64,000 bases of DNA from Gnetum montanum (lineage: Eukaryota > Streptophyta > Gnetopsida > Gnetales > Gnetaceae). Below, in pieces: positions 47,877 to 57,687 of the stretch (its first letter is position 1; every line of letters begins with the position of its first letter). Position numbers and translations under genes: made by a program. The stretch is taken from positions 269,545 through 333,544 of the forward strand of contig MNCI01002315.1 in the NCBI GenBank assembly GCA_015680685.1, written 5' to 3'. The notes under the pieces were generated by a model. It did not search any database. It was not told the origin of the DNA and saw nothing but the letters and a program-made list of their open reading frames with translations.

Positions 47877-49184
47877 TCATTTACGTGTATGTTCGTAGCA
47901 CAAGTGACATTCTTTCGTTAATGTTGTGGTGTCAAACCTTCCTATGTTGTTGGTGGTGACATATGGTGGAGGGAAGTATGAGAATATTGAGGATGTCATG
48001 GAGAATAAAAGGTTTGAGATGATGATCCTACATGAGATGCTATGGTTTGATGATATTCGAGAGAGTGGTAGTAGTGATTTAAGGTAGAGGAAGTAGAACC
48101 AATTGGGGAAACAAGTTGTTGAAATAATATATATACAAATCCAACTAGCAGTAAGGGTAGTGCTAGTTTGATAATGACCTCCCCCACGACTGTGGGTTTT
48201 GCCACTGCAATTAATAGTAGTTTTGAGGCTGATAAGAAGTCCCACTAGGATAGTACGGTTGGTTGTAGGACTGTCTATAATTACCTTGTGAGTAAGGTAA
48301 TTTCCTTGGCATTTGCTTTTGTATGAACTTGGGATTCAGAGCAAAAGCCCCAAACTTTTGTAGATGTAACATAACTGGGCAATAGCCCTTTGGATGGTCA
48401 TATTGGCAAATTTCACAAACATCATCCTCTTTTGTGGTTAAGTCTATAACCTCTTCTACTACAGCTATTTTTCCTTTTTGCTGATAAGCATTCCTACCTG
48501 TTTCTTTGTTCTTTTTCCTCTTCTTGTTTTCATCGTTCAATCCTTTTTGCATTACCCTCTCCTCTAAGGTTTTCACATATGTTGTAACTTTTTCATTTAT
48601 CAACTCCCTGAGTTCAGCGATAGACTTCTGTATTGGCAAGGTTTGTTGTGAAATCACCTTATCAAGAGCTATTTCTTTTTCCTCATCATAGATATGGATC
48701 CCCTTCTTTTGAAGAGTTGGATCCCAGTTATATTCCTCTATATTCTCTCATTTACATAACTCTCCTTCTTCTTTTGCCACCTACTCAATTAGCCTTTGTA
48801 TCTGATGGGCTTTTAATTTAGATAATCAACCTTGGGCATAAATCCCAAGGGTTTCTCTCATTTGGTTACAAAGCCCATCTATGATGTGGAAAAGTTGCTC
48901 CTTTTGCGAGAAATCATGGCTTGGACATCTATGTAGTAGCGAATAGTATTTATTCAAGGCCACAACCAAGGATTCATGTTTTTCTTGCCTCAATCCTTGG
49001 ATTTGTTTTCTTAGGTTGGACACTCTCACATAGTTTTGGTATTTCTCATTGAAGAGTTCCAGCATTGCAGACCATCGATGAATTGAATCTGGTTTCAATG
49101 ATCTATACCAACTTTTAGGTTTGTCAACTAATGTCCTAGGAAAGAGCTTAAGATTTTGCCATTCACTCTCGATGTTTTGCAAGG
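47877..49184 (-). pseudogene. B1 gag, C-terminal portion
   Basis: Continues in frame from the piece right of B2: QNIESEWQNLKLFPRTLVDK, WYRSLKPDSIHRWSAMLELF, GLRQEKHESLVVALNKYYSL, the Ty3-type retrotrans_gag pattern. After a stop at 48826, the frame 48657-48211 carries a zinc knuckle CEICQYDHPKGYC. A frameshifted proline/tyrosine-rich tail follows. It is inactivated by stops and by the B2 insertion. Confidence 0.75.
49180..49184. repeat. left TSD of B2 (CAAGG)
   Basis: Identical to 54782-54786. Confidence 0.9.
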
Positions 49185-50059
49185 TGATGAGTGGCTAGGT
49201 ACCCCTACATTCAACCATACGAATACGAGCGTTCACGCACGATCCGATCGAACTCCGTGGACAGGCTAGTTGTGGTATCTAGATCGTTACACGTTGATTG
49301 CAGTTCGTTGTCTTCCCATCTGGACTAGTATTGCTTTGTCACGTATGGTTTAATCCAGAGTGAGGTGTATGATGTGATCCTAAAGTGATGCTACTCCTAG
49401 AGACAAAGGAAGATAATATTGATTAAACTAATGAGCAATAGGAAATGAGTCTAAGATAGCCTAAGTGCGATGAGTATTCGTTCCTTAATCATCCATACAC
49501 ATCTTGGACCTCGTGCACGACTACTACTGGGGTTACCAAGTGTAGATCCTAGGTATGCTACTGGGTTGCCAAGTAGTCACACTTAAATGCTTGTGATTAA
49601 GTCGTACTCATTCCGCATTTAACAATAGGAGTAGTAAATGATGATAAATAAATATTAACTAAGAAAGCAATAAATAACAAAATCAATTAACAATAACAAT
49701 TTAACAATTAAAACTAAGTGAATGCTGCAATGATGAAGTAATCTTAATCTTTATTGTCGATCATATGCGTGTCCAAGTACGTCACACTCGAATAAAGGTT
49801 CCGTACAATTACAAGCATCACACTGCGGGCATGCACTAGGAAAATATTCTAACTCCTATGGAAACAAACTGAAAGAGTCTAGCTACAAATGACAAAAGGA
49901 TGCCTAAATAAGGCGGAGGGCCCTCTTATTTATAGGCTGGGATAGGTGGCTATGTAAACGGGGCCCCATCAATGTAGGAAGGCTGCGTCGACAGGGCCAT
50001 GTCAACGTGGCCGCGTATACGTGGCCCCGTCGATGCATCAACTTAATGACACTTCATCA
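49185..50059 (-). repeat. B2 3' LTR (875 bp)
   Basis: TGATGAGTGG to ACTTCATCA as written on the + strand. It has an inverted TATA box CTTATTTATAGG near 49926 and GTCGAC/GTATAC-rich U3 at 49955-50040. Confidence 0.9.
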
Positions 50060-50072
50060 TACCCCCACAATT
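50060..50072 (-). promoter_or_regulatory. B2 polypurine tract
   Basis: On the - strand AATTGTGGGGGTA lies directly before the 3' LTR. B3 has GTTGTGGGGTA at the equivalent site. Confidence 0.7.
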
Positions 50073-52377
50073 GAGTAAAAGCTCGTCCTCGAGTCAAAGC
50101 TCAATTGAATACACAGTGGATAGGTATGGGATTATTGACTAACTAGAAATTGATTCATGCTGCAGTGGAGAATTAAACAAAATTTGGACACAGACACAAA
50201 AGATAAAACTTGTAGAACTCATGGGGTTCCCGGTAGTGGTGACTCCTCCATGGGTGCCTTTCTTTTGTCCTGTGCATCAGGCTTCTGCGATTGATACCAT
50301 TGAAGAAACACCTGACGTTTCTCCGCTTCTATTTGAGGATTATGAGCCATCCATGCTGATGTTCCAATGTTTGATGGAGTCGGTACTTTTCATGGACACG
50401 GTAGCTGCGGGAACATTTGATTGGCCTTGACATGCCATGCTGCAAATAGCCGTCGTTCCTCTTCATAGGCTCGGGCCCTAACCTCTCCTCCCTTTGCTTG
50501 GATAGATTATGCAGTAACAGGAGTTTCATGATGGATGCTGAATGATTGCCTTCTGCTCTGCATGTTCTGCACGAGGTCCTTAGCCTCTGCCTCCCCCAGG
50601 TCATTCGGTTGCACCATGAGAAGGTCCTCCTTGTTGTCTTCTTTTAGGGGCCATCTATAATCACACAAAGATCAATTGTTAGTAAGGTTATTGAAAAATG
50701 TTCAATAATTTCATACCTTACTCATTGCCTTTAATAAATGTTGAATTCTTTACTTAGTGTGATTTGAAAGTTAGATATTTTTCAAGGAAGTTGCTCTAAA
50801 AGTTTAATGTCAGACCTGGTTTTGAGGAACATTTGATAAAATAATGACAAAGGAAAGAATAGATTTGGCAATGAAATACTCGGAGGGTATAAGATGATGT
50901 GGTGGTGTGCAACAAGTACAAATTACAAAAGTTACGCAAGTGGGTCCTCCCCAAAGCAAGTTCCAACCTATATGCCCTTACGTAACCACACCTTAAGATG
51001 TCAGTAGGTATTAGAAGGGTTAAATGTAATCTATACCAATGCAACAAAACACACACATGTTGATACCACCATGAGGAGGTATGAATTCAATGCTATACAA
51101 GACACAAGTCACAAATACATGAACAACGAGATGGAATGAATTAGAGAAGGGATTGCAGAGATTGGGACGTGAGGTAACTGACTCAGGGCACAATGAATCC
51201 TACGTGTAAAGCATGATTAAGGTGTCATTAACCCATCATTCCAAAATCAAGACCAAGTCCATTCCTCTAATCAATGACATCGCATTGTTTCATCCCATGA
51301 TGAGCAACTATGAGAGTACTATAACAACAAGGCGTACGATCACTTGGTGTTTTGTTCAAGGGAGGAGTGATTTTTGTTTTGTGGCACTTTTCTTGTCTTT
51401 TCTTTCTTTCTCTTTTTTTTCTTTTTTCACTTTACTAAATCCAGAGAAATTGTCAACCTTCAGGCATGGGTGCATGTCTTTCCAGTGGGATCCCCTAGAA
51501 CAGCATTTGATTTTTGAGTGCCCTTTTGATTACTCTTACTCCCATTTTTCATTAGATCTACAAGGATCTTAGTACAACCATGTTGCATGATAACTCCCAC
51601 AGATGTCACCAAAGAGAATTCGCAAGTCCCCTTGATGTCACATCTTAATCATTCCCTCTTGGTCCATCCTTCTTCATTCTAGGTACAATGAACACAAAAT
51701 TAATTTTAAGTTTCAAGAATGTCAAGGATAGCATTGTACCATCGAATAGAACCTCTTATTTGTAGAATGGATGAGTGGGTGTAATGGGCTCACTATCCAA
51801 ATAATTGATCACCAAGATAGCATAGAAAAACACCTCAACCAACGAGTCACATGAGTGTTTTATTCGTAGATGAGATTACTCATAAAAAGATAAAAAGATG
51901 AAAAGATAAAACAATAAATCAAAAGGTGAAAAACTGGAAAACAAAAAGTTGAAAAATTAAAGAAATAGAAAAACATTTATTAATTCTGTGTTGTTAGAAT
52001 GGAGGATACCCCCCATAACTAAACGATTGAGCATGGCTAGAATTAATAAATGGAAGATGGGGATCCTTGCATGTTGGAAATATTGGAACTCGGTCATACG
52101 TATCCCATCGGGGTTCACACATTTGATTATAGTAAGCATAGTGGGGCAATTTATAAGATGTGGTTCCTGGATAACGAGTTGACCCACTATGATGTTTGTG
52201 ACCGGAAGATGGTATGCAAGGATCGGTTTGTCGCTCTCCATTCCTGTGTTCATTGGGCTGTATGATTGTTGGAGTGTGGAGTGGTAGCCTTGATGAGGTA
52301 ACATGAGGCGTTGGATTTGTGCTGAGTTGGTGGATGTAGTGGTTTCTGAACTGTGGTGTCCCTTTCGACAGTCACAT
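50073..52377 (-). other. B2 untranslated internal region
   Basis: Lies between gag and the polypurine tract. Near its 3' end (50220-50310) a frame reads FLQWYQSQKPDAQ then KAPMEESPLPGTP before a stop, a segment shared with B3. It may be the remnant C-terminus of a lost polyprotein. The remainder has no coding signal. Confidence 0.55.
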
Positions 52378-53722
52378 CTAAAGAAGGGACACCTTCGANG
52401 ATAGATGGGCTCTGTAATGAAACAAGGGAAACCCTAGGGATGTACGCNCGTGCTGTGGTGCAAAATCTTCTGGCATAGCTGGCAGTAATGTAGAAGCGGG
52501 TGAAGTATGAGAATGTTGAGGTTGAGGAGAAGTGTAAGGCACATGAGGAGGTGATCTTGTTGGAGAGGACATGGGTGGATAGTACTCGGGAGAATGATAA
52601 CGATGAGGTGAGGTAGAGGATGTTGATTTTGTTGGAGAAACAAGGTGTTGAACATAATAAGCATTTGGTGCTAGGACATACGAAGGGTATGGTCCAGTTG
52701 GCGGTGGCCTCCCCCACGATTGAGGTTTTTGCCACTGTGGCTGGACATAGTATTTTTGTACAAACTCTGGATGTAACATTCCTCCCCAATGCTCATGTAA
52801 ATGTGACAAGATTGGATATTGACCTTTGGGGTGATCGTACAAGCAAATATTACATTGATACGTATGATTGGTAGTTGAGTTCTTATCCCTTTTCTCTTCT
52901 TCCCTTTGTTTCGATTGTCGCGTGGTGTCTTGTCCCGTTTCTCGATTTGGCATAGTTTTTCCTCTAATAATGTTGGCGTATTCTCCACATCTTTCATGTA
53001 CCCAATCCGTCATCTTATTAATCTTTGCCTCAATTTCATCTAGTGATTGTAGGATTGGCAAAGATGATTCCACCTCCTTGAAGTGAGTTGATTTCTCCTC
53101 TTCATGATCATGGACCCTTGTTAAGTTNNNNNNNNNNNNNNNNNNNNNNNNNNNNNNNNNNNNNNNNNNNNNNNNNNNNNNNNNNNNNNNNNNNNNNNNN
53201 NNNNNNNNNNNNNNNNNNNNNNNNNNNNNNNNNNNNNNNNNNNNNNNNNNNNNNNNNNNNNNNNNNNNNNNNNNNNNNNNNNNNNNNNNNNNNNNNNNNN
53301 NNNNNNNNNNNNNNNNNNNNNAGAGGAAAGAGCTTAAGTTTTTGCCACCCATTATCAATATTGTTCCATGTATAGGCATCGTAGAAGGCTTGTAAATGTT
53401 GTTGCGGATCTGAATCATAGCCTCCTGAAAACTTGGGAAAGTTGTTTAAATCAAGCATGGGTAGACTACTTTCCTTACGATGCCTGCAGGCTATTTGAAC
53501 AACCTCCTGTATTTCCATTAAGCTTGTAGTGGCTAGTAGGGGTTCATTGTCACTAGGTATGTTATGCTTTCGTGCATTGGGACGATGTTTTCTTTGTTTA
53601 TGTTTATAAGAAACCCCCACTTCAGGTTGTGTACTCCAATCTTCATTGTCATAATATTCGTTGGTTCTCCAATGAATTGCCTCACTAGATGTGGCATTAT
53701 TATAGTCTTGTAGGAGAGACAT
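52378..53722 (-). CDS. B2 gag-like protein
   Basis: Starts MSLLQDYNNATSSEAIHW, with PMLDLNNFPKFSGGYDSDP and LQAFYDAYTWNNIDNGWQKL, the beginning of a Ty3-type gag. About 194 unread bases follow, then an acidic segment (LDEIEAKINKMTDWVHERC), a knuckle-like CNICLYDHPKGQYP whose last cysteine is tyrosine, and a Pro/Ser/Tyr-rich tail to SKVSLL. Apart from the gap and two ambiguous bases I see no stop in the matching frames, so it may have been intact recently. Its expected role is the structural shell of virus-like particles. Confidence 0.7.
53128..53321. other. assembly gap (N run)
   Basis: 194 unread bases inside B2 gag. Single Ns also occur at 52399 and 52448. Confidence 1.
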
Positions 53723-53846
53723 GGTTGTGAAATTGTGTGTGAATTTATATGTGACTTTTTATAAATTTTTTTCTTCCTAAAAGATATATCATTAATTCCT
53801 TATACAGATCTTGTATGATATAACTAATCTAGATAACTAGCACCAT

Positions 53847-53863
53847 CCCTGGCAACGGTGCCA
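53847..53863 (-). promoter_or_regulatory. B2 primer-binding site, tRNA-Asp type
   Basis: The + strand reads CCCTGGCAACGGTGCCA, which differs at two positions from the 3' end of plant tRNA-Asp(GTC), CCCGGCAACGGCGCCA plus flank. It lies one base from the 5' LTR on the transcribed (-) strand. This primer type is usual in Tat/Athila-like Ty3 elements. Confidence 0.75.
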
Positions 53864-53864
53864 A

Positions 53865-54781
53865 TGATGGGCGGCTAGGTACCCCTACACAACCATACGA
53901 ATATGAGTGTTCACGCACGATCCGGTCGAACTCCGTGGACAGGCTAGTTGTGGTATCTAGATCATTACACGTTGATCACAGTTCGCTGTCTTCCCACCTA
54001 GACTAGTATTACTTTGTCACGTATGGTTTAGTCCAGAGTGAGATGTATGATGTGATCCTAAATTGATGCTACTCCTAGAGACAAAGGAAGATAATATTGA
54101 TTAAACTAATGAGCAATAGGAAATGAGTCTAAGCTAGCCTAAGTGCGATGAGTATTTGTTCCTTAATCATCCGTACACATCTTGGACCTCGTGCACGACT
54201 ACTACTAGGGTTACCAAGCGTAGATCCTAGGTACGTTGTTGGGTTGCCAAGTAGTCACACTTAAATGCTCGTAATTAAGTCGTACTCATTCCGCATTTAA
54301 CAACAGGAATAGTAAATGATGATAAATAAATATTAACTAAGGAAGCAATAAATATTAACTAAGGAAGCAATAAATATTAACTAAGAAAGCAATAAATAAC
54401 AAAATCAATTAACAATACCAATTTAACAATTAAAACTAAGTGAATGCTGCAATGATGAAGTAATCTTGATCTTTATTGTTGGTCATGTGCGCGTCCAAGT
54501 ACGTCACACTCGAATAAAGGTTCCGTACATTTATAAGCATCACACTGCGAGCATGCACTGAGAAAATATTCTAACTCCTATGGAAACAAACTAAAAGAGT
54601 CTAGCTACAAATGACAAAAGGATGTTTAAATGAGGCAGAGGGCCCTCTTATTTATAGGCCGGGATAGGTGGTTGCGTAAACGGGGCCCCATCGACGTAGG
54701 AAGGCTACGTCGAAAGGGCCGCGTCAACGCAGCCGCGTATACGCGACCCCGTCGACGCATTGACTTAATGACACTTCATCA
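53865..54781 (-). repeat. B2 5' LTR (917 bp)
   Basis: Near-identical to 49185-50059 but longer because of extra 22-bp units. Inverted TATA box near 54648. U3 has GTCGAC/GTATAC-type repeats at 54680-54760. Confidence 0.9.
54327..54392 (-). repeat. 22-bp tandem repeat, three units
   Basis: TAAATATTAACTAAGGAAGCAA three times (last unit one mismatch). The 3' LTR has a single unit, which accounts for the LTR length difference. Confidence 0.85.
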
Positions 54782-55450
54782 CAAGGTGTATGCATCATAG
54801 AAGGCTTGTAAGTGATGTTGTGGATCAGAGTTATAGCCTCTTGCAAATTTAGGGATGTTATTCATATCAAGCCTTTTGATGCAACTTTCCCTTTGATGCC
54901 TATGGGGTATTTTAACTGCCTTCATTATCTGTGTCATGCTCCTAGTAGCCAACAAGGGTTCATCATCATCAGACATGTCATGGTGATGATTTCTATTATA
55001 TTTGTTAGATTATGATGATCTTGTCTATTTCTATTTTTATCTTTGTCTTGACCCCTTAGTGAAGCTCTATCTCTATTTTTATGTTCATCTTCATCAAAAC
55101 TAGCCATTGAAGAGGAAGAGGAAGATGGGGAACTGGGAGAATCGCCATGGCTCCTATATTTTCCCCCTATGGTCCCTTAATTTATCTCTTCTAAGTTTGG
55201 AGAAGGTCGTAGACCTTGAAGTCCTCCTTGTTCTAGGACTTACTCCATCTTCTCTAGGATTGTCTGCATTAGTTGAACGTAGTCTTTAAGTGTAGTAAGG
55301 GTCTAAATGAGCATAGGAAACCCTTGCTTGTGGTTGTTTACTCCAATGTTCCTCAATATAGATCCTATCATTTCTTCTACTAGTGTTTTCATCATATGAT
55401 GCATTATTGACCCTATGTGAAGAAGACAGTTTTGTTTAATAATGCATGTG
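54782..55450 (-). pseudogene. B1 gag, N-terminal portion
   Basis: On the - strand a degenerate start region (NNASYDENTSRRN, HWSKQPQARVSYAH) aligns with the B2 gag start. It is followed by MSDDDEPLLATRSMTQIMKA and LDMNNIPKFARGYNSDPQHH, then LQAFYDAYTL up to the B2 insertion. The next residues, QNIESEWQ, are at 49182. Confidence 0.75.
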
Positions 55451-55540
55451 ACAAAATATTGATGGTTTCTAAGCGATAAGAGATAAATCATTAATACCTT
55501 TACAACGATTCTGTACAATATAACTAATCTAGATAACTAA

Positions 55541-55563
55541 CACCATCCCCAACAATGGCACTA
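55541..55563 (-). promoter_or_regulatory. B1 primer-binding site, degenerate tRNA-Asp type
   Basis: CACCATCCCCAACAATGGCACTAA on the + strand is the diverged equivalent of the B2 site at 53841-53863, one base from the LTR. Confidence 0.6.
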
Positions 55564-55564
55564 A

Positions 55565-56597
55565 TGATGAATGGTGGATACCTCCTATTCCAACCATATG
55601 AATCACAAGTGTTTACACACAATCTAAACAAATTCCATGGATGGGATTAATTGTGGCATCTAGATCGTTAAGCATTAATTCCAAAACTCTATATTCCCAC
55701 TTGGACTAGTGGTAGCTTTGTCATGTATGATTTAGTCCAAAGTGAAGCATATGATAATTGATGTTGTTGTGGCCTTATGCCAATTTTGACAATAATGGAG
55801 AACTTAATTATTTAATCTAACTAACAACAAGAAGATAAATCTAAATTAGCCTAAAGCGATGAGCATTCAATCTTGGCTTACCACACACACCTTAGGCTCA
55901 TGTAACCATTACTAGGTTATTAAGCATTATGCTATTAGGCAAACCAAGCAATAAGACTACTAGGATAACCAAACAGTTACACTTAAAACGTTTGAAACTA
56001 GTTGTACTCATTTTGCTTTACCAATGAACAAGTAAAGTAAAATACTTGGAAATGTAAATGATTAAACTTAGAAAATAGTAAAAACTATGCTATGTAGAAA
56101 TAGTAAAACTAAGTGATGCTATAATGATAAAAAGCAATCTTGATCTTTATTTCCAAACACGAACTATGCCCAAGTACACTTCACTTGAATAAAGATTCCG
56201 TACAATTGCTCAACACCACACTACAAGCATTCACTCTCTCACTAAAACTATGAAAACAAACTACAAGAGTTTACTAAGGATGGAATGAAAGTTCTTCAGA
56301 TTGTGCAACCCAAGTGCTATATTTATAGGTAGGCATACATTTCATGATATCAGATATCCAATAACATAGCATGTGCTTTGATATCATATATGTGATATCA
56401 TAGTTGATCAAAAATTGACTTTTTCTTCAAACAAATGCAACATAACATCTACGACATCGCCAATGCAACATAGCATCTACAACATAACAACCAACTAGGA
56501 CACACCGACAAGAATGCTACAACATAAGCATGATTTAGCATCTACAACATAGCATCTATGATATCTTAGCCAACTAATGATTTATCAAAAGTCATCA
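55565..56597 (-). repeat. B1 5' LTR (about 1.03 kb)
   Basis: Starts TGATGAATGGTGG and is collinear with the B2 LTR through the TCTTGATCTTTATT, GAATAAAGATTCCGTACAATT and TATTTATAGG blocks. Its U3 (56400-56580) is instead made of CATAGCATCTACAA-type repeats. The outer end GTCATCA at 56597 is inferred; no TSD can be tested because the partner LTR is missing. Confidence 0.65.
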
Positions 56598-57112
56598 TCT
56601 GAAGTGTAATCCCTACATAACCTTCTCCACTTAATGGGCTTAAATCTTTTTTGTTGATACGATCATATGGATTTATGCACTTTATTACATTACATACTAG
56701 AAGCTTTTTCTACCACATCTTTTGCAAGTTGTTTTTCTTTTTATTCTTGTCAAAACATTACTTTTCTAAACTTTCATTGTTTTTAAGTAATCTAGATTTG
56801 CTTTTGCTTATCCTCACTCTTTAAACCTTATTCCTTGTTATTACCAATATAGCTTTCCATGTCAAATAAGAAACATGTTCCCATGCTTTCCCAAGTATGA
56901 GCCTTGTACTAATGTCAAGATATAATAAAACACTTGCAAGGGTTTCAAAGTTCATGCCCTATTGTTTGTTGATAAAATGGTAATGACCTTATCAAGAACT
57001 ACTTAAGCATGTTTGATGAAAAAGATCCATGTAAAACATTATTGTTTATAGACTTTATTAAAGATCTCTTTGATTTCTTGAAGATTGTTAATAACTGCTG
57101 TGACATTTTTTT

Positions 57113-57186
57113 CTTTCCATACCAAGTTTACTTAAAAGGTAAATGAACTCTTTCCATACCAAGTTTGCTTAGAAGGTAAATGAACT
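57113..57186 (+). repeat. 37-bp tandem duplication
   Basis: Units 57113-57149 and 57150-57186 (CTTTCCATACCAAGTTT ... GGTAAATGAACT) differ at two positions. Confidence 0.85.
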
Positions 57187-57525
57187 CCATATAAGACATG
57201 TTGTTAACATCCCTTTTGAACATATCCACCATGTACCATGCAACAATATAACTAAAAACTATTTTTGTGATGACCCTTTTTGTTTTGTTTTGGTTACCAA
57301 AAGAATTAAAAATAAAAATGGAAAGAATACTATCTACTACTTATCTTTCATTCACTTCCAATTTGTTAAATCCATCTATAGCCAAGATAGCTTCATTGTA
57401 ATTGTTTTCTTGAAGATGTTTAAACATCTTATCTACTTTCATTATCAAGATGAGTTACTTATGCCAAATTAAATTCTCCTAAAACCATGTCCCCATTATT
57501 CTTAAAATTGATTAACATAACATTT

Positions 57526-57687
57526 GATTTTGTCTCTTATTAAAAATTAAAAGTGAAAGGGCCATATACTCCAATATGTATTTCTATATCAAAAGTGTGA
57601 AGGTCAAACTAGTGTAACTTTTGATATAGAAATACATATTGGAGTATATGACCCTTTCTCTTTTAATTTTTAATAAGAGACAAAATC
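57526..57687. repeat. inverted repeat with 70-bp arms (fold-back)
   Basis: Left arm 57526-57595 and right arm 57618-57687 are reverse complements with about two mismatches, separated by 22 bp. They would fold into a long hairpin. A partial extra copy of one arm (ATACATATTGGAGTATATGG) lies at about 57750-57769. It may be a MITE-like element or a small-RNA precursor. Confidence 0.85.

Larger units (their letters stand above)
45540..49184 (-). mobile_element. B1: older gag-only LTR element, 3' part
   Basis: Reverse-strand internal sequence collinear with B2 50900-53350, from the 325-bp repeat region through gag. It continues at 54787 on the other side of B2. The element has lost its 3' LTR; its sequence ends against the Copia relic between 45425 and 45540. 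The A/G-rich low-complexity stretch 46905-47140 lies in its untranslated part. Confidence 0.7.
49185..54781 (-). mobile_element. B2: complete gag-only LTR retrotransposon
   Basis: Both LTRs, a tRNA-Asp-type primer site, polypurine tract and a perfect CAAGG TSD. The 3.8-kb internal part encodes only a gag-like protein plus untranslated sequence; no protease, integrase or RT is visible. It fits non-autonomous gag-only (TR-GAG-type) elements that depend on an autonomous Ty3-type relative (inference). It inserted into the gag of B1, a related element. Confidence 0.88.

Noticed and set aside
52620-52874. + strand ORF opposite the B2 gag
   Set aside because: A shadow of the gag frame on the other strand; it carries no motif of its own.
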